Shown here: positions 54,709 to 63,365 of the stretch, piece by piece
Layout: each line of letters starts with the position of its first letter
How positions within the stretch are numbered: the first letter of the stretch is position 1
Assembly (NCBI RefSeq): GCF_003049685.1
Contig: NZ_PYSY02000008.1
Span: 1 to 64,000, forward strand
Length of the DNA stretch: 64,000 bases
DNA from: Brucella pituitosa
Lineage (GTDB): Bacteria > Pseudomonadota > Alphaproteobacteria > Rhizobiales > Rhizobiaceae
Reading direction: 5' to 3'
Position numbers and translations under genes: made by a program
The notes under the pieces: generated by a model
The model's database searches: none
What the model saw: only the letters and a program-made list of their open reading frames with translations
What the model was told of the DNA's origin: nothing

Positions 54709-54984
54709 ATGACCCACACCATCCGCGAGAAGCAAAAGCTAATCAACCGCGTACGCCGTATTCGCGGGCAGATGGAAGGCATCGAGCGGATGCTTGATGA
54801 GGAAAAGGGCTGCGTCGAGGTCATGCAGTCGATCGCCGGAGCACGGGGTGCGATGAACGGCCTCATGGGCGAGGTGATTGAAGACCACATCCGCATGCAC
54901 CTTGTCGCAGAGGGGCTTACCCAGAAGGAACGAGATGAAGGCGCGGCCGAACTGATCGACGTCGTCCGCGCCTATCTCAAATAA
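54709..54984 (+). CDS. dmeR: DmeR, RcnR/FrmR-family Ni/Co-sensing repressor
   Basis: ATG at 54709, GAGGAG upstream; 91 residues. The all-helical family core is INRVRRIRGQMEGIERML. The four RcnR metal ligands are all present by position: His 3, Cys 35, His 60, His 64. This supports nickel or cobalt rather than formaldehyde or copper sensing. It likely binds the dyad upstream of dmeF, and metal releases it. Confidence 0.93.
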   Translation: MTHTIREKQKLINRVRRIRGQMEGIERMLDEEKGCVEVMQSIAGARGAMNGLMGEVIEDHIRMHLVAEGLTQKERDEGAAELIDVVRAYLK

Positions 54985-54992
54985 GGTTCGTA

Positions 54993-55172
54993 ATGAAGAA
55001 TGACTCGCCCTGCACCGATGTCTGTCGCTTCGACCCACGCAACAAATGGTGCTTGGGCTGCGGCCGGACGGCCGATGAAATCAAGGCTTGGTGCAAACTG
55101 TCGCCCTACCACCGCACGACCCTATCGACCGAGTTGAAACGGCGCATGAAGCGCCGGGCTGAATGTCCGTGA
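54993..55172 (+). CDS. DUF1289-family small protein, 3' end from transposon
   Basis: 59 residues from ATG at 54993, 8 nt after dmeR. The DUF1289 Cys pattern is clear: SPCTDVCRFDPRNKWCLGCG with RTADEIKAWCKLSP, likely an Fe-S or zinc site. Its last four codons and stop (AECP-stop) lie in the duplicated transposon end beginning 55156, so the native C-terminus was replaced when the passenger was captured. Confidence 0.8.
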   Translation: MKNDSPCTDVCRFDPRNKWCLGCGRTADEIKAWCKLSPYHRTTLSTELKRRMKRRAECP

Positions 55173-55320
55173 AGCTGCCGCCCGCGTGAAGATCGGCAAG
55201 ACCGCTCTCTACCAAGCGCTCAAAGCCCAGAAATCAACGGCATCAACGCTCAAGCCGACGTGAGGTTCTGTATGCGTTCTCAAAAGTCGGACAGATTCAT
55301 CACTTTCGTGTCGTGACGCC
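55156..55320 (-). repeat. Inverted copy of the transposon left end (165 bp)
   Basis: Matches the reverse complement of 49818-49981, including the last ~35 codons of tnpR and the terminal repeat, with one single-base indel (AACCTC against AACTC). It gives the unit two equivalent ends. Confidence 0.93.
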
Positions 55321-56400
55321 GTTTTGCCGATGAACCGGCGCGACATGCTCGCGGAGATTTTGACGAATGAGGATGTCGAGACGCTGCGCCATCTGGTCAA
55401 TGAAGGCATGGGCGAAAACACGCTGCGTGCGCTGACCTCGGATCTGGCCTATCTCGAAGCATGGTCAATGGCCGCAACCGGCAGCCCCCTCCCCTTTCCG
55501 GCGCCGGAAGCCCTGCTCCTGAAATTCGTTGCCCATCATCTCTGGCGGCCGCAGCAACGCGAGATTGAACCCGATCACGGCATGCCAGCCGACGTGGAAG
55601 AGGAATTGCGCCGACAAGGCTTTCTGCGCGTGTCGGGACCGCATGCACCGGCAACCGTGCGCCGCCGTCTTGCCAACTGGTCGACGCTGACCCGCTGGCG
55701 CGGCCTGGAGGGTGCGTTTTCATCGCCTTCCGTCAAATCGGCAATCCGGCTTGCGGTGCGCGCCCTGAACCGGCCGCGCAGCCGCAAGAGTGCCAATGCG
55801 ATTACCGGCGATATTCTGGGCAAGCTGCTGGCAACCTGTTCCGGCGAGGATCTCACCGCCTTGCGTGATCGGGCCATCCTGATGGTGGCCTTTGCCTCCG
55901 GTGGCCGCCGACGCAGCGAAATAGCAGGCCTGCGCACAGAGCAACTCGTCAAACAGGCACCTGTCACCGATGAAGAAGGCTCTCCCCTTCCCTCGCTTGG
56001 CATCCATCTTGGCCGTACCAAAACCAGTGGCGTCGAACAGGATGAAATTGTTTATCTGACCGGACGTCCCGTCAATGCCCTCACCCGATGGCTGAAGGCA
56101 GCCAGGATCGACAAAGGCAACGTGTTTCGAAAAGTCGATCGATGGGGCAATGTTTCCACGCGGGCACTGGAACCCAGTGCCGTCAACGCCATCGTCAAGC
56201 GGCGCGCGCAAATGGCGGGTCTCGACCCTGCGGAATTTTCTGCCCATGGTCTGCGCTCCGGCTATCTCACCGAAGCCGCCAATCGTGGCATTCCCCTCCC
56301 CGAAGCCATGGAGCAATCCCGTCATCGCTCCGTGCAACAGGCATCAGACTATTACAACAATGCCAAACGGCGCAGTGGACGAGCGTCACGGCTGCTGTGA
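55321..56400 (+). pseudogene. Tyrosine integrase, 3' part (split by Tn3 unit)
   Basis: After the GTTTT duplicate the frame continues as LPMNRRDMLAEILTNEDVET for about 358 codons. The catalytic domain shows Arg in GGRRRSEIAGLR, His-x-x-Arg in SAHGLRSGYLTEAA, a second His in QSRHRSVQQAS and the nucleophile Tyr in DYYNN. An internal TTG at 55324 could start a near-complete protein, so residual function is possible. The intact gene would be a Rhizobiales-type site-specific integrase of an integrative element. Confidence 0.88.
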
Positions 56401-56454
56401 GGCATGTGCCGACCAAGGGCATTGGAACCCACACATCAATTAAGTTTGCCCATA

Positions 56455-57865
56455 TCATTCAGGATCAGACATATTCTGCTTCAATTCAGAGAATTTTGCA
56501 GCCATTGTCGGATTCCCGCGTGTCAAGCGACGTGAAGAATTGACCGACAGGTCCTCGGCTTTATTATTTGCAAGCCGCAAATTGTTGGCTGATTTGTGAA
56601 GCGCTTCTTTCGTTTTTTCCAGATCCTTGATCGCTTCATCGATGCGTCTGACTGCTTCCTCAAAACCGTCCGAAGCCAGACGCCAGTTTCTCCCAAATGC
56701 TGTTTTAAAATCTTCAAGTTGGGCTTCAAAGTTGGTGATGTCTACGTTTGCGCTCTCACCAGCGCCAGCTCTGTCTTGTATTTAAGCGAATTTATCGCCG
56801 CATCACGCAGCAGCGTAATTATTGGGATAAAGAATTGTGGTCTGACAACATACATTTTCGGAAAACGATGGGATACGTCTACAATCCCTGTATTATAAAG
56901 TTTGCTCTCAGGCTCCAGCAGTGAAACCAACACCGCATACTCACAGCCCTTAGCGCTACGATCCTTGTCTAGCTCTTTGAAAAAGTCTTCATTCCTCTTC
57001 TTTGTGACCGTGTCCTCGTTCTCGTTCTTCATCTCGAACATGATCAAAACAATTTCAGAACCTGCATCGTCCACGTCACGGAAGATAAATCGCCCTTACT
57101 GCCGTTGCGCGCGTCGTTATTCTTCTCAAAATAAGCGCGGGGAAATGCAGTGGCGCGAATGCGGTCGAACTCAGTTGCGCAATGCTGTTCCAGCGTCTCA
57201 CCGATCATTTTTGTCGATAGCTTCGCCTTCATATCACTCAGACGCTCAATAGCCTCGTCGCGATCCTTAAGCTGCGTTTCGTACTTGTCCTTGAGGGCAG
57301 TTTCAGCAAGTTGCTTTTCAAGTGCGACACGATCAAGACCGTTCTCAACTCGTCTCGCTCTTTCTCAACTACGAGGACACCTTCGGTCACGGCGATCTTC
57401 TGTGAAAGCTCACCCGCATCTAGCCTGGCCTTAAGACGCTCAATCTCAGCGTCCTTAATAGAAGCTGCTTTATGTAGTTCGGCATTAAGCTTCGCCTCGG
57501 CGAGTTTTGACGCAGCCTCCTGCTCTCGTCTGGCAGTTTCCAGGTCGTGCAGAAGGGTATCACGTTCTTTTTCCACGACACTTAAGGCCTCGGCTACCGC
57601 GAGTTTGTGCGACTTCGCTAGATTCGAGCCTCGCCTTCAGTTTCTGAATTTCAGTATCCCTGGCTGCAGCAGCTTTCTGCAGTTCACTGCTAACCTTGGC
57701 CTGTGCAAGCTCGACCGCGTTCCGCTTGTTCTGTTCAGCCAATTCCAGACGCTCATGCAGTTGCTTGTCGAAATCACTATCGCGAACCTGTTTCAGGATA
57801 TCTGCATAACCTGCTTCATCAATCTTGAATGCCTTGTTGCAATGCGGGCAGATGATTTCATGCAT
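56455..57865 (-). pseudogene. DUF2130 (COG4487) protein, several frameshifts
   Basis: ATG at 57865 (MHEIICPHCNKAFKIDEAGY, a CxxC zinc-like start). A long coiled coil is spread over two frames (LQKAAAARDTEIQKLKARL; KLAEAKLNAELHKAASIKDA). Then LSTKMIGETLEQHCATEFDR, IVLIMFEMKNENEDTVTKKR, NEDFFKELDKDRSAKGCEYA and VSLLEPESKLYNTGIVDVSH, the DUF2130 core. At least four single-base frame changes, one at an A run near 56745. Stop TGA at 56455-56457. Function of the family is unknown. Confidence 0.75.
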
Positions 57866-57896
57866 ATTTGTAGCGGCTTGCCAACATAAGCGCCTC

Positions 57897-58007
57897 TGCT
57901 CGCAAACATCGGCATTTTCTGCTCGAATTATCTGACAATGGAGCGGGCGTCGTGCTCACGCTCTTTGCCAATGTGCTCGCAAACATCCGGGTCTGCTTGC
58001 AAACATC
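57897..58007. repeat. Three short direct repeats TGCTCGCAAACATC
   Basis: Copies at 57897-57910, 57974-57987 and 57994-58007 (the last with one change, TGCTTGC). They lie between the DUF2130 gene and the IS66 fragment. Meaning unknown; they could be recombinase- or regulator-binding sites. Confidence 0.6.
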
Positions 58008-58013
58008 CGCCAC

Positions 58014-58334
58014 GTGCTCAGATTAATTGCCAGCGACGGCATGGTCAAACCGGGACGCCTGCCTGTCGTAGTTGCTCGGTCAGCTGACGGGAATATTCGG
58101 GATCAAGGGTGCCCGCCAGGAAGGCGCGGATATACGGACATGCGCTGTGGCTTTCCCTCCTTGGCGCTTCGGGTGCAGGAGGTTCTGCAGCATGATCCGT
58201 TGTCAGGGCATCTCTTCGTCTTCAGGGGCCGCAGATCGGATATTTTGAAGATCATCTGGCATGATGGTCTGGGCGCCTGCCTTTTTACCCGGCGGCTGGA
58301 GAAGGGCCGGTTTATCTGGCCGAATATGGGATAG
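58014..58334 (+). pseudogene. IS66-family TnpB remnant
   Basis: From about 58110 it reads YTDMRCGFPSLALRVQEVLQ, then DPLSGHLFVFRGRRSDILKI, IWHDGLGACLFTRRLEKGRF, the hallmark of IS66 TnpB (Orf2). The 5' part is not TnpB-like and the 3' end stops early. A fragment of a former IS66 element on the left edge of the ptx island. Confidence 0.75.
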
Positions 58335-58441
58335 CATCCGTCAAGGTGGTGTAGAATTGGGACCGGGCCGTCATGATCAGGCGGCTCTGGGTGAAATTTC
58401 TCCATCGCAGCTACGCGAGGAGGTAGAGCTGAGTTTAAGTG

Positions 58442-58459
58442 CTGTCATTGAAGTTTCAC
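58442..58459 (+). promoter_or_regulatory. Pho-box-like PhoB site upstream of ptxA
   Basis: CTGTCAT (58442-58448), TGAA, GTTTCAC (58453-58459): one perfect half-site and one partial, with the standard 4-nt spacing. It is 84 bp upstream of ptxA and suggests induction on phosphate starvation. Confidence 0.55.
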
Positions 58460-58542
58460 GAGCCTGATAAACGGACGTCATATGTCGCCCATAGTGATGC
58501 AAATATTCAATCGATGCACCACTAACGATCAGGATTATTGTG

Positions 58543-59352
58543 ATGCTGGCTCTGAACGGAGTTGCCGTGACCTATGCCAACGGCACCCAAGCTTTGAAGA
58601 CAACGACATTGACGTTCAACCAGGGTCAGTTCGTCGTGCTCCTCGGTAGATCCGGCGCAGGCAAATCTACCCTCATCCGGACACTCAACGGCTTGGTTGC
58701 GCCGACGTCTGGTTCGATCACTTCTAACGATATTGGTGCTCTGGATGCGGAAACTAAGCTTCGCATTCACCGAAGGCGAACTGGGATGATATTCCAGCAG
58801 CACCAACTCATAGGGCGCTTGAGCGCGCTCGACAACGTCATGACGGGCCGCCTGGGCTACCACTCTGGCTGGCGTACGTTGTTCCCTATGCCGCGTTCGG
58901 ATCGAAGGCTGGGGTTGGAATGCCTTGAACGCGTAGGCCTTCTTGATAAGGCTCTCGTCAGGGCGGATCAACTATCCGGCGGTCAGCAGCAACGGGTGGG
59001 CATTGCGCGCGCGCTGGTCCAGAAGCCCCAACTGGTCCTTGCAGATGAGCCCGTTGCAAGTCTGGACCCTGAAACGGCTGTCGAGGTCCTGTCGCAGCTT
59101 CGCGAAATATGCACAGCCGACGGCATCACTGCTGTGATCAGCCTTCATCAGATCGATCTAGCTCGCCGGTTCGGCGACCGGGTCATTGCTATGCGCGACG
59201 GGGAAGTGGTTGCGGACGCCGCTGTCGACGAACTGACCGATCAAATGTGTGCGTCGATCTACCGCAGCGCCCCAAGAAATCCGACCACAACACAAGATTT
59301 GTCCAACTACGAGTATGATCAACCTTTAGCTGCCATGGAGGCCGCATTATGA
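58543..59352 (+). CDS. ptxA: Phosphite/phosphonate ABC ATPase (PtxA)
   Basis: ATG at 58543; 269 residues. PhnC-type: Walker A GRSGAGKST, FQQHQLIGRLSALDNVMTGR, signature LSGGQQQRVGIARALV, Walker B LVLADEPVASLDPE. It energises import of phosphite. Overlaps ptxB by 4 nt. Assigned as Ptx rather than Phn because a PtxD gene follows. Confidence 0.9.
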   Translation: MLALNGVAVTYANGTQALKTTTLTFNQGQFVVLLGRSGAGKSTLIRTLNGLVAPTSGSITSNDIGALDAETKLRIHRRRTGMIFQQHQLIGRLSALDNVMTGRLGYHSGWRTLFPMPRSDRRLGLECLERVGLLDKALVRADQLSGGQQQRVGIARALVQKPQLVLADEPVASLDPETAVEVLSQLREICTADGITAVISLHQIDLARRFGDRVIAMRDGEVVADAAVDELTDQMCASIYRSAPRNPTTTQDLSNYEYDQPLAAMEAAL

Positions 59353-60197
59353 AGAAGCTTCTGTCCCTCGCATTCCTCGCCGTTCTTGGCTGGAGTTCGT
59401 TGGCGCATGCTGGCTCAAATCCAGAGACATTGCGCGTCGCGTTGCTACCGGACGAGAACGCCGCCACTGTCATCAAAAACAATCGTCCTCTCGAGGAGTA
59501 TCTTGAGAAGACACTCGGTCGGGAGATTGAACTGATCGTAACGACCGACTACTCGTCAATGATCGAAGCGATGCGTTTCGGCCGGCTTGAGTTGGCTTAT
59601 TTCGGGCCGCTCTCTTACACGCTCGCGAAAACCAAGGCTGATATCGAGCCTTTCGCAGCACTTATGAAGGATGGCGAAACTACCTATCGCGCTGTAGTTG
59701 TCGCCAATGCAGAGGCTGGCATCGAAAGCCTTGAAGATGCAAAAGGGAAAAAGGTCGCGTTTGGGGACGTGGCTTCCACCTCAAGCCACCTTATCCCGAA
59801 ATCTATGCTGCTTAAGGCCGGAGTTGAGGCTGGAAAAGACTATAGCGAGAACTTCGTAGGGTCGCATGATGCCGTGGCTATTGCAGTGCAGAATGGCAAT
59901 GCTCAGATTGGCGGACTTTCGTTGCCCATCTACAATTCAATGGTCGCTCGTGGCACCATTGATCCTAAGAAAGTTATCGCCCTCGCCGAGTCCGATCCGT
60001 TCCCGCAGTACCCCTGGACCATGCGGTCGGATCTTGACACTTCGTTGAAAGAGGCGATCACCAAAGCCTTCATCGACCTTAAAGACGAAAAGGTATTGGC
60101 ATCCTTCAAAGCCGATGGGTTCGCTCCGATCGATGACAAAGCCTACGACGTCGTCCGTGAGCTCGGTAAAGTGCTGAACTTGGACCTGAGTCAGTAA
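59349..60197 (+). CDS. ptxB: Phosphite-binding periplasmic protein (PtxB)
   Basis: 282 residues, signal peptide ending SLAHA. PhnD family: LRVALLPDENAATVIKNNRP, VTTDYSSMIEAMRFGRLELA, YFGPLSYTLAK, AFGDVASTSSHLIPKSMLL. Binds the phosphorus oxyanion in the periplasm. A hairpin lies after the stop. Confidence 0.9.
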   Translation: MKKLLSLAFLAVLGWSSLAHAGSNPETLRVALLPDENAATVIKNNRPLEEYLEKTLGREIELIVTTDYSSMIEAMRFGRLELAYFGPLSYTLAKTKADIEPFAALMKDGETTYRAVVVANAEAGIESLEDAKGKKVAFGDVASTSSHLIPKSMLLKAGVEAGKDYSENFVGSHDAVAIAVQNGNAQIGGLSLPIYNSMVARGTIDPKKVIALAESDPFPQYPWTMRSDLDTSLKEAITKAFIDLKDEKVLASFKADGFAPIDDKAYDVVRELGKVLNLDLSQ

Positions 60198-60226
60198 GGC
60201 GCGTTCGAGACAGTTTCTCACCTTTC

Positions 60227-60248
60227 GACGCAGGCGCTGGCCTGCGTC
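60227..60248 (+). terminator. Hairpin with T-rich tail between ptxB and ptxC
   Basis: GACGCAGG and CCTGCGTC pair around CGCTGG, then CTTTCTT. A likely attenuator that yields more binding protein than permease. Confidence 0.6.
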
Positions 60249-60267
60249 CTTTCTTCCAGGATATGTG

Positions 60268-61074
60268 ATGACACAGCCGTCGGCCGACTACGACTCTATC
60301 CTTCAACATCAAAACAAAGCTTGGACCAGAGCTGGCGTGATCGCGTTGGCAATTGCGTGTGTGATCATTGTTAGCAGTTATCACTCCGGTCTTCTTGATC
60401 TGGAGCGTCTGGGATCTGGGTTTCCTGCGCTCTGGCAGCTCGGTACGGAAATGTTTCCCCCGGATTTCAACCGAGGCTTGGAGTGGATCAGCCCTCTCAT
60501 CGACACTCTGGCGATGAGTATAGCTGGGACTGCGATCGCGGTACTGATATCACTTCCAGTTGGCTTTTTCGCCTCAGGGAAAACAGCACCCAACGCTGTC
60601 ATCTATATGATCTCGCGTGGATTGTTGAATGGTCTACGGTCGATCCCGGAGCTGATTATGGGCATCGTCTTCGTGGCGGCAGTGGGATTTGGAGCGCTCC
60701 CAGGCGTGCTGGCTCTTGGTCTTCACTCGGTTGGCATGGTGGGCAAGTTCTTTGCGGAGGCGATCGAGCATTGCGATAATGCGCCTATAGAAGCCGCACG
60801 CGCAGCTGGTGCGTCGCCGTTCCAGATCGTGACGCGGGCGATCTTGCCACAAGTTCTACCGCAATTGGCCGATGTGACCATCTATCGGTGGGAGTACAAC
60901 TTCCGCGCCTCGACAATCCTGGGCACTGTGGGAGCTGGTGGTATCGGTTTCGAGTTGATGACATCCCTCCGGATCATGAATTATCAGGAGGTTCTTGCGA
61001 TCATGCTCGTTGTCCTTCTGATGGTCACCATCGTTGACCAGGTCGGCGCTCTCCTCCGCCGCCAGCTGCAATAG
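60268..61074 (+). CDS. ptxC: Phosphite ABC permease (PtxC)
   Basis: 268 residues from ATG 60268 (GTG at 60265 possible). PhnE family, six helices; GLLNGLRSIPELIMGIVFVA and the EAA loop DNAPIEAARAAGASPFQIVT, then YRWEYNFRASTILGTVGAGG. Forms the channel with PtxA. Confidence 0.9.
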   Translation: MTQPSADYDSILQHQNKAWTRAGVIALAIACVIIVSSYHSGLLDLERLGSGFPALWQLGTEMFPPDFNRGLEWISPLIDTLAMSIAGTAIAVLISLPVGFFASGKTAPNAVIYMISRGLLNGLRSIPELIMGIVFVAAVGFGALPGVLALGLHSVGMVGKFFAEAIEHCDNAPIEAARAAGASPFQIVTRAILPQVLPQLADVTIYRWEYNFRASTILGTVGAGGIGFELMTSLRIMNYQEVLAIMLVVLLMVTIVDQVGALLRRQLQ

Positions 61075-61087
61075 AAGGATAAATTAA

Positions 61088-62086
61088 ATGCTCCCAAAGG
61101 TAGTAATCACCCATCGCGTCCACGAGGAGATTATCTCAAAGCTATCTCCCCACGCTCGTTTAGTTTGCAACGATACTGATGATACATGGCCCCGCGAGAA
61201 ACTGCTCGCAGAATTGAGCGACGCCAAGGCGATGATGGCGTTCATGCCGGACATGATCGACGCGTCTGTACTCGCGCACGCTCCCGATCTTCAACTTGTG
61301 GCATGTGCGCTGAAAGGCTTCGATAACTTCGACATCGAAGCCTGCACGCAGCGTGGAGTCCACGTCACGATAGTGTCCGATCTTCTCACTGACCCGACAG
61401 CCGAACTTACAATCGGTCTGATGATTGCTCTTGGGCGGCACATTCTGCCAGGCGACAAGAGCGTCAGGAGGGATTACAAAGGTTGGCGCCCTCGGTTTTA
61501 CGGCCTTGGGCTGCAGGGCACAGCAATCGGCATTTTAGGGATGGGAGCGATCGGAAAAGCTATAGCACAGCGCCTAAGTACCTTCGGCGCCATTGTGTCG
61601 TACTGGGATCGTCAATCCCTGGACAAAGCCGATGAGATCAGACTGAACGTAAAGCCTCTTGAATTTGACCAGTTGATCTCGTCGTCTACCTTTCTTGTGT
61701 GTGCACTCCCGCTTTCGGCCGAAACGAAGCATCTCCTCGGCGCTGAACAACTCGCCAAAATGCCCAAAGGAGCACTTCTTATTAATCCTGCACGCGGAAG
61801 CGTGGTTGATGAAGAGGCTGTTGTCGCTGCATTGCAGGCGGGGCGCTTGGGAGGCTACGCCGCTGATGTTTATGAGATGGAGGACTGGGCCAGACCCGAC
61901 CGGCCTGACAAGGTCCACGGGGGTCTCCTCAATCGCGAACATGATTCGATCTTGACACCCCACATAGGCTCAGCAGTGGCGAAGTCGCGTTTGGCTATCG
62001 AGCACGAGGCTGCTGACAACATTATAGATTTTGTCCAAGGCCGAAGACCTCGTGCGGCAATTAACGAGGTTCAACTAATTCCTTGA
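61088..62086 (+). CDS. ptxD: Phosphite dehydrogenase (PtxD)
   Basis: 332 residues. D-2-hydroxyacid dehydrogenase fold with PtxD-specific parts: LPKVVITHRVHEEIISKL, MMAFMPDMIDA, CALKGFDNFDIEACT (Lys), NAD motif GILGMGAIGKAIA, NPARGSVVDEEAV (catalytic Arg), ADVYEMEDWARPDRPDKV (Glu) and LTPHIGSA (His). An Asp after the Rossmann strand (SYWDRQ) favours NAD. It oxidises phosphite to phosphate with NADH formation. Close to the Pseudomonas stutzeri enzyme in all key segments. Confidence 0.95.
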   Translation: MLPKVVITHRVHEEIISKLSPHARLVCNDTDDTWPREKLLAELSDAKAMMAFMPDMIDASVLAHAPDLQLVACALKGFDNFDIEACTQRGVHVTIVSDLLTDPTAELTIGLMIALGRHILPGDKSVRRDYKGWRPRFYGLGLQGTAIGILGMGAIGKAIAQRLSTFGAIVSYWDRQSLDKADEIRLNVKPLEFDQLISSSTFLVCALPLSAETKHLLGAEQLAKMPKGALLINPARGSVVDEEAVVAALQAGRLGGYAADVYEMEDWARPDRPDKVHGGLLNREHDSILTPHIGSAVAKSRLAIEHEAADNIIDFVQGRRPRAAINEVQLIP

Positions 62087-62098
62087 TTAGAGAAAGTA

Positions 62099-63019
62099 AT
62101 GTTTAGCCTTTCGCATGTCGCAGCATTCATAGAGGTAATCGAAACTGGCAGCTTTCACGAGGCGTCGCGACGGCTTCAGATATCCCAACCGACTGTCTCA
62201 CATAATGTGAAACGATTGGAGGATATACTAGGGGTGCGGCTGGTCGAGAGGAGGAAGGACAAGTGTGTGCCGACTCGGCAAGGGCTCGTATTCTTGCCAT
62301 TCGCACGCAGCCTTTTGACCGTCACGAAGAGATCTCTGGACCGCCTGCACAGCGGCCGGATTACGTTGGGTGCCAGTACTAACATCGGTACCTATATTTT
62401 GCCAGTCCACTTGAAGCGTTTACAGGATGCTCAAGGCCGGCCACCTGAGGTGGCCGTTGCCTCAAATCCTGAAATCATCGAAAAGCTCTTGAGGAAGGAG
62501 ATTGATCTAGCCTTTACCGAATGGTGGGACGATCGAAAAGGATATCAAGCCCGCCTTTGGCGGAAGGAAAAGCTGGTAATAATCGTATCCCCACAGCATA
62601 ATTGGAGGACGCGAAAAACAATTGAAGCGGCAGAGTTATTTCAAGAGTCCCTCATTGGCGGAGAACGTGGAACCGGTACCGGATCCGTGCTCCGCGAGGC
62701 CTTCGGCCAAGCGGCAGAGCAATTCCCAATCTCATTCAATGTCGGGAGCACTGAGGCTGTGAAGCATGCAGTTCGAGCTGGTCTCGGCATTTCGATCGTG
62801 ATGAGGAGCACTGTCCTCGATGAGCTCGCGTCGGGTAGGCTTTATGAGGTTTCTGTTGAGAATGTGGTTCTCGAAAAGTCTGTGTGGGCTGTACATCCCG
62901 TACATATGGAGGATGGTTCACCGGAAGCAATCGCGCTTAAGGTTATACTCGATGCGAGCGCCCCTCTGGGTGACCTAGAGCACGTCCACATTACTCGGGG
63001 TCATATCCGCAAGATTTGA
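62099..63019 (+). CDS. ptxE: LysR-family regulator PtxE
   Basis: 306 residues. HTH: FSLSHVAAFIEVIETGSFHE, LQISQPTVSHNVKRLEDILG. The effector domain has RITLGASTNIGTYILPVHL and SVLREAFGQAAEQF. Fifth gene of the operon as in known ptxABCDE. The last 9 codons overlap a minus-strand IS-like remnant, so its C-terminus may be altered. Confidence 0.88.
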   Translation: MFSLSHVAAFIEVIETGSFHEASRRLQISQPTVSHNVKRLEDILGVRLVERRKDKCVPTRQGLVFLPFARSLLTVTKRSLDRLHSGRITLGASTNIGTYILPVHLKRLQDAQGRPPEVAVASNPEIIEKLLRKEIDLAFTEWWDDRKGYQARLWRKEKLVIIVSPQHNWRTRKTIEAAELFQESLIGGERGTGTGSVLREAFGQAAEQFPISFNVGSTEAVKHAVRAGLGISIVMRSTVLDELASGRLYEVSVENVVLEKSVWAVHPVHMEDGSPEAIALKVILDASAPLGDLEHVHITRGHIRKI

Positions 63020-63200
63020 AGTAGTTGGCGCATTCCTGCGGCTCGAACATGGTAACGGCCTGGCCGACCGCATCCTTTGGTATCGCCGCCTCAATTCCCG
63101 GAGTATCCCATACAAGGGGGACAAGATCGGGGACCGCCCGATTTTCGATGCGTAAGGTTCCCTGCTCCATGTCGCGAATATTCGGCCGTCAGACACATAG
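62993..63200 (-). pseudogene. Possible IS630-type transposase C-terminal remnant
   Basis: Minus-strand frame ending at 62993: AVTMFEPQECANYFKSCGYD, PE-stop. The 'F-P-EC-NYF---GY' end is typical of IS630 transposases in Rhizobiales. Upstream sequence (GTLRIENRAVPDLVPLVWDT) is not recognised. Weak call. The rest of 63020-63359 shows no supportable gene. Confidence 0.4.
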
Positions 63201-63365
63201 TTGGTTTCCATGGATCGTTTGTCATAAACGAGGGTTTTTGAGCATGCCATAGCGCATGCCGTCACGCCCCTTGAATGGCGCGATGGAATCTTCTCAAAAC
63301 TGTTATAGAAACGGTTGTCGCAAAATGCTATGTGTCCAACGACTTTCAAGAACATTTGGATGGCT

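Larger units (their letters stand above)
49818..55320. mobile_element. Tn3-family transposon carrying dmeF-dmeR, 5503 bp
   Basis: Both outer ends read GGCGTCACGACACGAAAG inward. GTTTT at 49813-49817 and 55321-55325 is a 5-bp target duplication, as made by Tn3 elements. The core (resolvase, res, tnpA) runs from 49818 to an internal end at 53640. dmeF, dmeR and a DUF1289 gene lie between that end and an extra inverted copy of the left 164 bp (55156-55320). The whole unit therefore moved using two left-type ends. Confidence 0.93.

Noticed and set aside
57897..58007. CRISPR array
   Set aside because: Only three 14-bp repeats with unequal spacing (77 and 20 bp) and no cas genes.
61088..62086. Annotation as a generic D-2-hydroxyacid dehydrogenase
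   Set aside because: The EMEDWAR segment, the other active-site segments and the PtxABC neighbours are specific to phosphite dehydrogenase.
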